Positions 1 through 6,477 of a stretch of 7,160 bases of DNA are shown here, piece by piece (position 1 is the first letter of the stretch; every line of letters starts with the position of its first letter). Location of the stretch: NCBI GenBank assembly GCA_022867105.1, contig JALHVH010000263.1, positions 1 through 7,160 on the forward strand. Reading direction: 5' to 3'. Under the pieces are notes generated by a model. The model worked only from the letters and a program-made list of their open reading frames with translations. It did no database searches and was not told where the DNA came from. A program made the position numbers and the translations under genes. Source of the stretch: Candidatus Aminicenantota bacterium. Its GTDB lineage: Bacteria; Acidobacteriota; Aminicenantia; Aminicenantales; Saccharicenantaceae.

Positions 1-466
1 AGATGATCGTGTTTACCAGCTTGATGATGGAGCCGTCCTGGTCGGCGAGCTTCTCGATGGAGATGACGTCCTCCTGCTCGCCGCTCTCCTTCTCCACGAC
101 CTGCATGATGAAGCCTTCAGTGGCGTCCCGGAGGACCTGGAGGGCGGTCTCGCTCTTGCGGAGGGCCTCCTGGATCGCCCTCTTGGAGGCGGCGAAGACC
201 TGGACCTTCTTGCCCAAGAAGGACTCGATGGCGTCCATGGTAGCGATGTCGGACGGGTCGGCGATGGCCACCTTGACGGAGGCGCCGTCGTCCTCCATGG
301 GCACGAAGTTCAGGCGGTAGAGGAAGTCCACGGGGAACGACCGGATGAGGTCGCGGTCCAGACTGAACGACTCAAGGTCGATGTAGGGGATCCGGTAGCG
401 CTCGGCGAGCTTCCGGCCCTCCTTTTCCTCGGCCCTGATGAGGCGTTCGTGTTCCCCTTTATTCAT
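1..466 (-). CDS. gspE: Type II secretion / type IV pilus assembly ATPase, GspE/PilB family, N-terminal part (truncated by window edge)
   Basis: The reverse strand from ATG at 466-464 reads 155 codons without a stop to the window edge. The product starts MNKGEHERLIRAEEKEG. Residues about 20-100 match the N-terminal domain of GspE/PilB ATPases (T2SSE_N/MshEN): an AERYRIPYIDL segment, a VPMEDD segment, then VKVAIADPSD and an I-x-E-A-L helix. Residues about 146-155 (SIIKLVNTII) match the conserved entry into the ATPase core, where the family usually has SPxxKLVNxII. The Walker A/B and Asp/His boxes would lie outside the window. Family members power secretion or pilus extension from the cytoplasm by docking on the GspF/PilC platform, which is the gene just upstream (21-bp gap). 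The N-terminus is short, lacking the extra helical bundle many PilB proteins carry. GspE and PilB cannot be told apart from this fragment. The ATG is the only canonical start before the in-frame stop at 490-488. Confidence 0.88.
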   Translation of the reverse strand, partial: MNKGEHERLIRAEEKEGRKLAERYRIPYIDLESFSLDRDLIRSFPVDFLYRLNFVPMEDDGASVKVAIADPSDIATMDAIESFLGKKVQVFAASKRAIQEALRKSETALQVLRDATEGFIMQVVEKESGEQEDVISIEKLADQDGSIIKLVNTII

Positions 467-478
467 CGTCGTCAGCCG

Positions 479-486
479 TTCCTTCC
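479..486 (-). promoter_or_regulatory. Ribosome binding site of the GspE/PilB-like gene
   Basis: The minus strand reads GGAAGGAA, ending 12 nt before the ATG at 466. The purine match is good but the spacing is longer than the usual 5-9 nt. It sits across the stop codon of the upstream gspF-like gene, as expected for translationally coupled genes in one operon. Confidence 0.5.
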
Positions 487-487
487 G

Positions 488-1696
488 TCACCGGGTCACC
501 CTGATGATGTTGAAGATCGGAAGATAGACCGCCAGGAGCATCCCCGCCACGACGAGCCCCATGAAGATGATGACGATGGGCTCGATCAAGGAGACCAGCG
601 TGTCGATTCTAGCACGAATCCTCTCATCGTAGAAGTCCGCCACCTCGGCCAGCATGCCCTGGAGGTTGGCCGAGTGCTCGCCGATCCGGACCATGTCCAG
701 GGCCAGCCCGGGAAAGACCGCCGTGCCGGCCAGGGATTCGGTCAGGCTCAAGCCGTTCTTGATCGAGTCGGGCACTCCTTTCATGCTCCGGACGAGGAAC
801 GTGTTCGGTACGGCCTGGCAGGCGATGCCGATGGCCGAGAGAAGCGAGATGCCCGCCTCGAGGAGCAGGCTCAACGTCCGGCTGAAGAGCGACACCCCGG
901 ATTCGCGCCAGAGGGTCCGGCCGTAGGGGATCTTGAGCTTGAACCTGTCGAAGGCGACCTGGGCTTCTTCGTTCTTCCGGAAGCGCAGGAAGGTCAGGAA
1001 CAGGATGGCCAGAAAAAACAGGATGAGGACGATGTTGCGGCGCACGGCCATGGCGAAGGAGACGAGGGCGGTCGTGATGGCCGGCATCTCGGCCTGATAA
1101 TCCTGGTAGAACGTCGCGAAGCGGGGCAGGATGAAATTGATCAGGACGCCCGCCAGGATGAAGGAAAAGATGATGAGGAGCGTCGGGTAGATCAGGGCCG
1201 AACGGATCTTGGACTTCGTCTGGGAGACGATCTTGGCATACTGGACGTAACGGGCGATGGTCCCGGCCAGGTTCGCGCTCTTCTCGCCGGCCATCAAGGA
1301 GGCCGTGTAGACCTTCGAGAACATGCCCTCGTAAGGGAGGAAAGCCTCGGAGAGGGCCTTCCCGGAGCGGATGTCCGCCTCGACCTTGAGCAGGAGCCCC
1401 TTGAGATGGATATTCTCGACGCGGCCGGCAATCGTCTCGATGCTCTTGAGGATGGGATAGCCCGACCTGATGAGCGCCACGAGCTCCTGGTTGAAAAGGA
1501 TGAAGTCCTTGTCCCGGACCTTTTTCCCGAAGAGCCGCGTACGGACCTGGACCTTTTTCCAGTCGCGGGCCACCGAAAGGACGCAGAATCCCTCCGACTC
1601 GCAAAGTTTGCGGCATTCGTCGGGGGAGGCCGCCAGAACGGACCGGGACAGGAGCCGTCCATCCTCGCCGGCCATGCGGCAAATATAATAGGGCAT
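488..1696 (-). CDS. gspF: Inner-membrane platform protein, GspF/PilC family
   Basis: 402 aa, the usual length for the family. It is the polytopic platform of type II secretion or type IV pilus machines that binds the assembly ATPase and the pilin/pseudopilin fibre. Residues 1-45 form the usual short N-terminal domain (YYICRMAGEDGRLLSRSV, with ASPDE following). Two T2SSF repeats follow, about 66-190 and 269-392. Each starts with a helix holding an (L/I)xxG motif (ELVALIRSGYPILKSIE; LSLLLEAGISLLSAIG) and each contains a matching GEKSANL (137-143) / GEHSANL (339-345) signature. Predicted membrane helices are at about 167-190, 221-239 and 371-393; PRF after helix 1 and YLPIFNII at the C-terminus are typical. 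The ATG at 1696 fits the family N-terminus. No Shine-Dalgarno is seen before it; the promoter places the transcript start about 2 nt upstream. The downstream ATPase gene is in the same reading frame. GspF versus PilC is not resolvable here. Confidence 0.93.
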   Translation of the reverse strand: MPYYICRMAGEDGRLLSRSVLAASPDECRKLCESEGFCVLSVARDWKKVQVRTRLFGKKVRDKDFILFNQELVALIRSGYPILKSIETIAGRVENIHLKGLLLKVEADIRSGKALSEAFLPYEGMFSKVYTASLMAGEKSANLAGTIARYVQYAKIVSQTKSKIRSALIYPTLLIIFSFILAGVLINFILPRFATFYQDYQAEMPAITTALVSFAMAVRRNIVLILFFLAILFLTFLRFRKNEEAQVAFDRFKLKIPYGRTLWRESGVSLFSRTLSLLLEAGISLLSAIGIACQAVPNTFLVRSMKGVPDSIKNGLSLTESLAGTAVFPGLALDMVRIGEHSANLQGMLAEVADFYDERIRARIDTLVSLIEPIVIIFMGLVVAGMLLAVYLPIFNIIRVTR

Positions 1697-1704
1697 ATGG
1701 GCAG

Positions 1705-1733
1705 ATATTAGGCCACAGGTCGGCCATTGTCAA
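1705..1733 (-). promoter_or_regulatory. Sigma-70-type promoter of the gspF-gspE unit, predicted leaderless
   Basis: On the minus strand a perfect -35 TTGACA (1733-1728) is followed after exactly 17 nt by TAATAT (1710-1705, four of six consensus positions). Counting seven bases from the end of the -10 puts the transcription start at about 1698, two bases before the ATG at 1696, leaving no room for a ribosome binding site. The call rests on sequence match and position; no TSS data are available. Confidence 0.6.
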
Positions 1734-1739
1734 ACGGGA

Positions 1740-1835
1740 GGGACCCGCCAAAAATTGCCGGCAAGCGATGACGCCGACTTCTTGTGATACCCGGAATTCC
1801 GACTCACGTTCTATCGGCAATTTTAGGGACCCGCC
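1740..1835. repeat. Direct repeat pair GGGACCCGCC in the divergent control region
   Basis: The 10-mer GGGACCCGCC occurs at 1740-1749 and again in the same orientation at 1826-1835, 86 bp apart start to start. Each copy sits just outside one copy of the inverted repeat described separately, and each is within about 20 bp of one of the two divergent -35 elements. This is seen directly; a role as a binding site is inference. Confidence 0.55.
1751..1824. repeat. Inverted repeat AAAATTGCCG / CGGCAATTTT between divergent promoters
   Basis: AAAATTGCCG (1751-1760) and its exact reverse complement CGGCAATTTT (1815-1824) are separated by 54 bp. The left arm overlaps a perfect 10-bp palindrome TTGCCGGCAA (1755-1764), so it could by itself hold a dimeric binding site. 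The arms lie roughly symmetrically between the two divergent promoters, upstream of each -35. A shared operator for a DNA-binding protein is plausible. A long-range hairpin is less likely, as the region should be untranscribed. Confidence 0.5.
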
Positions 1836-1851
1836 GGTTCCGGGAGGAAAG

Positions 1852-1880
1852 TTGACATCGGACCCGGATTACCCTATTTA
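1852..1880 (+). promoter_or_regulatory. Sigma-70-type promoter of the small-protein/two-component unit, predicted leaderless
   Basis: A perfect -35 TTGACA (1852-1857) is followed after 17 nt by TATTTA (1875-1880), or after 19 nt by the better -10 match TTTAAT (1877-1882). With the first choice the transcript would start exactly at G1887, the first base of the GTG start; with the second at 1889. It mirrors the promoter on the opposite side of the region. A GGGAGG stretch at 1842-1847 lies upstream of the -35 and would not be in the transcript. Confidence 0.6.
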
Positions 1881-1886
1881 ATAAGA

Positions 1887-2168
1887 GTGGTCGGAAAAGC
1901 CTTATCGAGGGCCCTTTTCATCCTGGCCCTCGTGTTCTGCGTCTTGAGCCCGGCCTCCATTCCCGCCCGTTCCGGTTCTCCGGCTCCCGGACGCACGGCC
2001 TCGCCCCAGGACTTCCCGGAACAGAAACCCAAGTTCGATTACATGAGCACCTTCCTCAGGGGGAGAAAACCGCTCGGGTTAAAGGAAGACCTGATCATGA
2101 AACGACTGCTCCGTCAGTCGAGGGCCAGTTGGGCGGTCCGGGCGGGTTTGCGGCATATCCTGGATTAG
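1887..2168 (+). CDS. Small predicted exported protein of unknown function, 93 aa
   Basis: I do not recognise this protein. The GTG start at 1887 gives a classic signal peptide: a short basic n-region (VGKALSR), a hydrophobic core (ALFILALVFCVL) and a small-residue c-region (SPASIPA, possible cleavage near residue 27). The Cys in LVFC is not a good lipobox because Phe precedes it. The mature part is about 65 residues: a Pro/Ser-rich linker (about 28-48), then a basic helical segment (about 52-93; FLRGRKPLGLKEDLIMKRLL) ending in HILD. The next in-frame Met (residue 53) would lose the signal peptide, which supports the GTG. Coding use resembles neighbouring genes, with many codons ending in C or G. 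It leads the transcription unit holding the sensor kinase, 77 bp upstream of it, and could be an accessory, ligand or target of that sensor. That link is inference from position. A spurious ORF remains possible. Confidence 0.6.
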   Translation: MVGKALSRALFILALVFCVLSPASIPARSGSPAPGRTASPQDFPEQKPKFDYMSTFLRGRKPLGLKEDLIMKRLLRQSRASWAVRAGLRHILD

Positions 2169-2204
2169 TCTTTAATTTTTTTTACACCCAGGATTCAATT
2201 TTTT
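2157..2204 (+). terminator. Possible weak terminator or attenuator after the small exported gene
   Basis: ATCCTGG (2157-2163) can pair with CCAGGAT (2188-2194), giving a 7-bp stem around a 24-nt loop, followed by TCAA and six T (2199-2204). A separate run of eight T (2176-2183) lies inside the loop. The long loop and low GC of the stem make this a poor intrinsic terminator. It may allow only partial read-through control between the small gene and the kinase. Confidence 0.25.
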
Positions 2205-2232
2205 GGATTTTTCGAGCGATTCGGGTTAAAAT
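2203..2232 (+). promoter_or_regulatory. Possible internal promoter for the sensor kinase
   Basis: TAAAAT (2227-2232) matches five of six -10 positions. TTGGAT (2203-2208) lies 18 nt upstream and matches only three of six -35 positions. The predicted start near 2239 would leave a 7-nt leader before the ATG at 2246. The AT-rich gap in otherwise GC-rich DNA makes chance matches easier, so this is tentative. Confidence 0.3.
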
Positions 2233-2245
2233 AGGCACCGCCAGG

Positions 2246-5086
2246 ATGAACAAGAAACTTTACCTCGCCCTCGCTCCCGTGCTTGTCCTTGTCACGTTGG
2301 GCGCCATCAACGTTTACAAGAACATCACCTGGAAAGAACCCACGGACGGGGTGACCTGGGGGGAAAAGCCCAACGGCCTCACGGCCCTCAAGGTCGAGGT
2401 CAACAGCCCGGCCTACCTGGCCAGCATCAAGAAGGGGGACGTCCTCTATTCCATCAACAACATTCCCATCAAGACCAAGATCGACCTCCTGAAGACCCTC
2501 TGGATCGCCCGGGACGCGGACCAGAAGGTCAGCTACCAGATCGGCCGGGAGGGCGAGATCATCACGCCGTCGTTCTATCTCCAGAAGAAGGGCGTCAACC
2601 TGGTCTACTTCTACCTGGCCCTGGTGGGTTTGACCGCCCTGGTCATCGGAATCATCGTCTTCTTCAACTCCCGCCGGCGTCACTCCCTGCCGTATGTCTA
2701 TTTCTATCTCCTGACCCTGGCCTTTTATTCCTTTTATACGTTCTCGCCGACGGGGAACCTGGACCTTCTCGACAGCCTGTTCTACATCATCGACAAGGCC
2801 GGCTTTCTTGTCTTTCCGCCTCTTCTCCTCCATTTTTTTCTGATCTTCCCCCAGCGGAAAAAGTTCGTCAAGCACAGGCCGTCCGTTCTCTTCCTGGTCT
2901 ACCTGCCTGGAGCGCTCCTTCTCGGGACGAGGGCCCTCTTTCACGTCGTCCTGTCCCGGGGATGGACAGACGCCGAAGCCCTCCGGTTCCAGGCCCGACT
3001 CGAGCGCCTGGACCTCCTTCATTTCACGGCCTTCACCCTCATCACCCTGGCGACCGTCATCCACAGTTCCCGGCGCCCCCAGAGCGTCTTCATCAAGAAG
3101 CAGCTCAAGTTCATCGTTTCGGGGCTGGGAATGGGTGTTGTCCCGTTCACCGTCTTCTACGCCGTTCCGTTCCTGGCCGGCCGCGCCCCGTCGACTCCCG
3201 CCGAGCTTACCGTCCTCCTCCAGGCCCTCATCCCCCTGACCTTCGCCTACTCCATATCGCGCTACAAGCTCATGGATTTCGAGATCCTCCTCAAAAAGGC
3301 AGTCACCCTTATCGTCGCGTTCTTCGTCATCGCCCTCGTTTACTACGTCGTCAGCTCCCAAACTAGGATCTTCTCCGAGAACAGGTTGAATGCCATCATC
3401 CTCGGGGTCCTGGCCATCATCCTCGGCGCCTCCCTGTTCACCCCGCTGAAGAAGCTCGTTCAAACGCTCCTCGACCGGGCCATCTATAGGAGGAGCTACG
3501 AATACCGGAAAACGCTTCTCTTCATCAGCAAGGAGCTCAGCAGGGAGCGGGACCTCCAGAACCTGTCCCACTCCCTGCTGAACTCGATCGCCAACGCCCT
3601 CTCCCTCCGGACGATCGCCCTCCTTCTGGCCGAGGACGCAGACCCCCGCACGTTCCGGCTCCTCCGGAGCTGGGGAGAGGCGGTGTCGGTCCCTCCTTCT
3701 CTCACGTTCGACGAGCCCTTCTTCGAACAGATGCGGGAGAGCGACTACCTTTCTTATTACTCCCTCCAGGACCGGAAGGGCGTCCAGAAGCAGATCGAGC
3801 GGTTCATCCCCTTCGGCTTCTACCATTTCCTGCCCCTTCGGGTCGAAGAGAAGATCGTCGGCTGTCTGGCCATGGGACGGAAACAGGACGGGACCTACCT
3901 CACCAGCGAGGACTGGGAACTCCTAACGACCATCTCCCCCTCCGTTGCCCTGGCCCTCGAGAACGCCTACCTTTACAACCAGGAGAGCGTCCGGACTCTG
4001 GAGATGCAAAGGCTCAAGGATTACAGCGAGAACATCATCGAGAGCCTGACCGTGGGCGTTGCCGTCGTCGACCAAACGGGGACCATCATCGGCTGGAACA
4101 GGGTCCTCGAGGCCCAATTCGGGCTGAAAAAAGAGAGCGCCCTCCTCCGCAGGCTGACGGACGTCCTGGGGGCGAAGAATTACTCGGCCATCTTCCCGAC
4201 CGACACCAGTCAGGACTTCCGACCCTTGACCGAGCTCGGCATGGATCTCCCCGGCGAGAGGAAGAGGATCTTCGACATCGCCAAGACCCCCCTTCTCGAT
4301 AACCAGATGAAGCCCTACGGAACCATCATCGTCTTCGAGGATATCACCGAGAAGATCAGCCTCCAGCAGCAGCTGCTGACGTCGGAGAAATTGGCCTCTA
4401 TCGGCCTTCTCTCGGCGGGTGTCGCCCACGAGATCAACACGCCCCTGACCGGGATCTCGAGCTACGTCCAGATGCTCCAGAAGAAGCTCACCGATCCGCA
4501 CTACGCCCAGATCCTGGAGAAGATCGAGACGCAGACGGACCGGGTGGGGAGGATCATCAAGAACCTCCTGAACTTCGCCAGGAACCCGTCGGATTCCTCC
4601 TTCCAGCGCGTCGACCTGAAGGAGAGCCTTCAGGAGATCATCTCCCTCATCGATTACAAACTGAAAAACATGAACATCGAACTGGAGCTCGTCCTCGCCC
4701 CCGTCCCCCCCCTCTATGCCCAGGGAGAACGGCTCCAGCAGGTTTACATCAACATCATCCTCAACGCCCTGGACGCCATGCCCCAAGGCGGGAAGCTCAG
4801 GATCGAGCTGTCCCAGGCGGGACGGGAGGCAGCCGTAAGGATCACGGATACGGGGACGGGGATCAAGGCCGAACACCTCTCCCACATCTTCGACCCCTTC
4901 TTCACGACCAAGGGCGTCGGGAAAGGGACGGGGCTCGGGCTGTCCATCAGCTACGCCATCATCAAAGAGCATGAAGGCCGGATCCAGGTGGAAAGCGATC
5001 CGGGGAAGGGGACGAGCTTCACCATCGTCATCCCCATGGACTTGCACGTGCGCAAGACCGAAGACCCATCCGCAAAAAGGAAGTGA
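2246..5086 (+). CDS. Membrane sensor histidine kinase with extracytoplasmic PDZ domain (TM-PDZ-9TM-GAF-PAS-HisKA-HATPase)
   Basis: 946 aa. TM1 (about 4-22) is followed by a PDZ domain (about 33-112; the LKVEVNSPAYLASIKKGDVLYSINN stretch gives the usual hydrophobic-SPA-GD-I-N pattern). Nine further membrane helices follow, at about 117-139, 148-165, 182-200, 211-232, 256-272, 286-308, 317-335, 345-362 and 372-392. Basic loops (SRRRHS, QRKKFVKHR, SSRRPQ, SRYK, the segment after 395) alternate so that the PDZ is outside and the kinase inside. Then come GAF (about 418-575), PAS (about 592-705, NtrB-like), HisKA with phospho-accepting His728 in AGVAHEINTPL, and HATPase with N840 (NIILNALDA), D868 (DTGTGI), FDPFFTTK (882-889) and GKGTGLGLS (892-900). 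All catalytic boxes are intact. It should sense an extracytoplasmic cue and phosphorylate the regulator 2 bp downstream. An earlier in-frame start at 2129 would overlap the small gene and add a non-conserved extension, so ATG 2246 is preferred. The ligand is unknown. Confidence 0.93.
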   Translation: MNKKLYLALAPVLVLVTLGAINVYKNITWKEPTDGVTWGEKPNGLTALKVEVNSPAYLASIKKGDVLYSINNIPIKTKIDLLKTLWIARDADQKVSYQIGREGEIITPSFYLQKKGVNLVYFYLALVGLTALVIGIIVFFNSRRRHSLPYVYFYLLTLAFYSFYTFSPTGNLDLLDSLFYIIDKAGFLVFPPLLLHFFLIFPQRKKFVKHRPSVLFLVYLPGALLLGTRALFHVVLSRGWTDAEALRFQARLERLDLLHFTAFTLITLATVIHSSRRPQSVFIKKQLKFIVSGLGMGVVPFTVFYAVPFLAGRAPSTPAELTVLLQALIPLTFAYSISRYKLMDFEILLKKAVTLIVAFFVIALVYYVVSSQTRIFSENRLNAIILGVLAIILGASLFTPLKKLVQTLLDRAIYRRSYEYRKTLLFISKELSRERDLQNLSHSLLNSIANALSLRTIALLLAEDADPRTFRLLRSWGEAVSVPPSLTFDEPFFEQMRESDYLSYYSLQDRKGVQKQIERFIPFGFYHFLPLRVEEKIVGCLAMGRKQDGTYLTSEDWELLTTISPSVALALENAYLYNQESVRTLEMQRLKDYSENIIESLTVGVAVVDQTGTIIGWNRVLEAQFGLKKESALLRRLTDVLGAKNYSAIFPTDTSQDFRPLTELGMDLPGERKRIFDIAKTPLLDNQMKPYGTIIVFEDITEKISLQQQLLTSEKLASIGLLSAGVAHEINTPLTGISSYVQMLQKKLTDPHYAQILEKIETQTDRVGRIIKNLLNFARNPSDSSFQRVDLKESLQEIISLIDYKLKNMNIELELVLAPVPPLYAQGERLQQVYINIILNALDAMPQGGKLRIELSQAGREAAVRITDTGTGIKAEHLSHIFDPFFTTKGVGKGTGLGLSISYAIIKEHEGRIQVESDPGKGTSFTIVIPMDLHVRKTEDPSAKRK
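5077..5083 (+). promoter_or_regulatory. Ribosome binding site deciding the response regulator start
   Basis: AAGGAAG (5077-5083) lies 5 nt before ATG 5089 inside the last codons of the kinase gene. The alternative GTG at 5083, which overlaps the kinase TGA as GTGA, would sit inside this site and add only Met-Thr, so ATG 5089 is favoured. Confidence 0.65.
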
Positions 5087-5088
5087 CC

Positions 5089-6477
5089 ATGTCCGCACGA
5101 GGGATCATTCACATCATCGACGACGAGCCGATCATCCACGACGTCCTGGGGCAGCTCCTGACCTCGGAAGGTTACGAGGTCGAGCCATCCATGTCCGGCG
5201 AGGAAGCGCTCGCCAAGCACTCCTCCCAAGCTTTCGACCTCATCCTCCTGGACCTGCTCATGCCCGGGCTGGACGGCATCGAGGTCCTCAAGCGTATCAA
5301 GAGGATCGATCCCCTGGCCATGGTCATCATCATCACGGCCTACGCCTCGGTCGAGTCGGCCATCTCCGCAATGAAGATAGGCGCCTTCGACTACATCCAA
5401 AAGCCCTTCAAGCACGACGACCTCCTGATGACCATCGACAGGGCCCTGGAGCACAAGCGTCTCCAGGACGAGAACGTCCGGCTCAAGGACGAGCTCCGGC
5501 AGAAGTTCGGCTTCGAGAACATCATCGGGAAGAGCAAGGTCATGAAGAACGTCTTCGACCTCGTCAAGGCCGCCGCCCCGACCCGGAGCACCATCCTCCT
5601 CCAGGGGGAAAGCGGGACGGGCAAGGAGCTTGTGGCCCGGGCCATCCACCAGCACAGCGACCGGTCGGAATTCCCTTTCATCATCGTCAACAGCGGTTCC
5701 CTCCCTCCCGACCTTCTTGAAAGCCACCTCTTCGGCCACGTCAAGGGGGCCTTCACCGGCGCCGTGACGCTTAAGAAGGGGCTGTTCGAGGCGGCGGACA
5801 AGGGGAGCATTTTTTTCGACGAGATCTCCTCTCTGAACATCGAGACCCAGGCCAAGCTTTTGCGGGTCCTCCAGGAGAGAGAGTTCATGAGGCTCGGGGG
5901 GACGAAGACCATCAAGGTCGACGTCCGGATCGTCGCCGCTACGAACGCGGACATCGAAGATCTCATCCGGCAAAAGGCCTTCCGCAAAGACCTCTTCTAC
6001 CGCCTGAACGTCATCAAGATCGAACTCCCGCCTCTCCGGGACCGCAAGGAGGACGTCCCCCTTCTGGCCAAGCACTTCATCGACGTCTACAGCCGCGAAA
6101 ATAAGAAGGAGATCATGGGGATCAGCGAGGACGTCTTCGAGATCCTCGACGAATACAATTGGCCGGGCAATGTCCGGGAGCTCGAGAACCTCATGGAGCG
6201 GGCCGTCGTCCTCTCCAAATCCAGGATCATCACCCGGAGCTCCCTGCCGCCCTTCTTCCTCAGGGACGAAGCGGCGGAAGAAGAGCGCCCGGAATCGCTG
6301 GAGGGCCCGCTCGACTTCAAGGAGCGGAACCGGTATTACCAGAAAAAGATCATCCTGACGGCGCTCAAGAAGACCAAGGGAGTCCAGAGAAAGGCGGCCC
6401 GGATGCTGGGGGTCAAGCCCACGACGCTCAACGAGATGATCAAGCGCCTCGAGATCGACGTCGACAATACGGGATGA
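5089..6477 (+). CDS. Sigma-54-dependent response regulator, NtrC family (receiver-AAA+-Fis HTH)
   Basis: 462 aa, normal for NtrC/AtoC/ZraR-type proteins. The receiver domain (about 5-120) has the acidic pair D11/D12, phospho-acceptor D55 (LLDLLMPGLDG), T83 and K105 (KPF). The AAA+ sigma-54 interaction domain (about 145-370) has Walker A GESGTGKE (173-180), the sigma-54-contacting GAFTGA loop (220-225), Walker B FFDE with D244-E245, a VRIVAATN sensor I segment, LFYRLNV, and the WPGNVREL sensor II motif. The Fis-type HTH is at about 428-455 (KAARMLGVKPTTLNEMIKRL). All motifs needed for ATP-driven remodelling of sigma-54 RNA polymerase are intact. The gene is 2 bp downstream of the kinase stop, so the pair is almost surely a cognate two-component system. 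The target promoters are not visible here; the pairing next to secretion/pilus genes is PilS/PilR-like, but the kinase architecture is different. Confidence 0.96.
   Translation: MSARGIIHIIDDEPIIHDVLGQLLTSEGYEVEPSMSGEEALAKHSSQAFDLILLDLLMPGLDGIEVLKRIKRIDPLAMVIIITAYASVESAISAMKIGAFDYIQKPFKHDDLLMTIDRALEHKRLQDENVRLKDELRQKFGFENIIGKSKVMKNVFDLVKAAAPTRSTILLQGESGTGKELVARAIHQHSDRSEFPFIIVNSGSLPPDLLESHLFGHVKGAFTGAVTLKKGLFEAADKGSIFFDEISSLNIETQAKLLRVLQEREFMRLGGTKTIKVDVRIVAATNADIEDLIRQKAFRKDLFYRLNVIKIELPPLRDRKEDVPLLAKHFIDVYSRENKKEIMGISEDVFEILDEYNWPGNVRELENLMERAVVLSKSRIITRSSLPPFFLRDEAAEEERPESLEGPLDFKERNRYYQKKIILTALKKTKGVQRKAARMLGVKPTTLNEMIKRLEIDVDNTG

Noticed and set aside
449..1711. 420-aa plus-strand open frame opposite gspF
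   Set aside because: It is the antisense shadow of a strongly recognisable GspF/PilC gene. Its product is rich in Asp, Glu, Gly, Arg and Gln with no domain, as expected from the complement of GC-rich codons.
1784..1807. Possible palindromic operator GTGA...GGAATTCC...TCAC
   Set aside because: The outer GTGA/TCAC pair and the inner GGAATTCC palindrome have centres one base apart, so they do not form one clean dyad. GGAATTCC alone is short enough to arise by chance.
624..1820. 398-aa minus-strand open frame overlapping gspF in another frame
   Set aside because: It covers the same DNA as gspF and the divergent control region. Its product is low-complexity Arg/Pro/Gly-rich with no family resemblance.
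2129..2245. Longer start for the sensor kinase at 2129
   Set aside because: It would overlap the small exported gene and add about 39 residues ahead of a normal TM1. ATG 2246 begins MNKKLYLALAP, a natural N-terminus for a membrane protein.
2195..3826. 543-aa minus-strand open frame opposite the sensor kinase
   Set aside because: It is antisense to well-supported membrane, PDZ and GAF coding sequence, and its acidic low-complexity product has no motifs.
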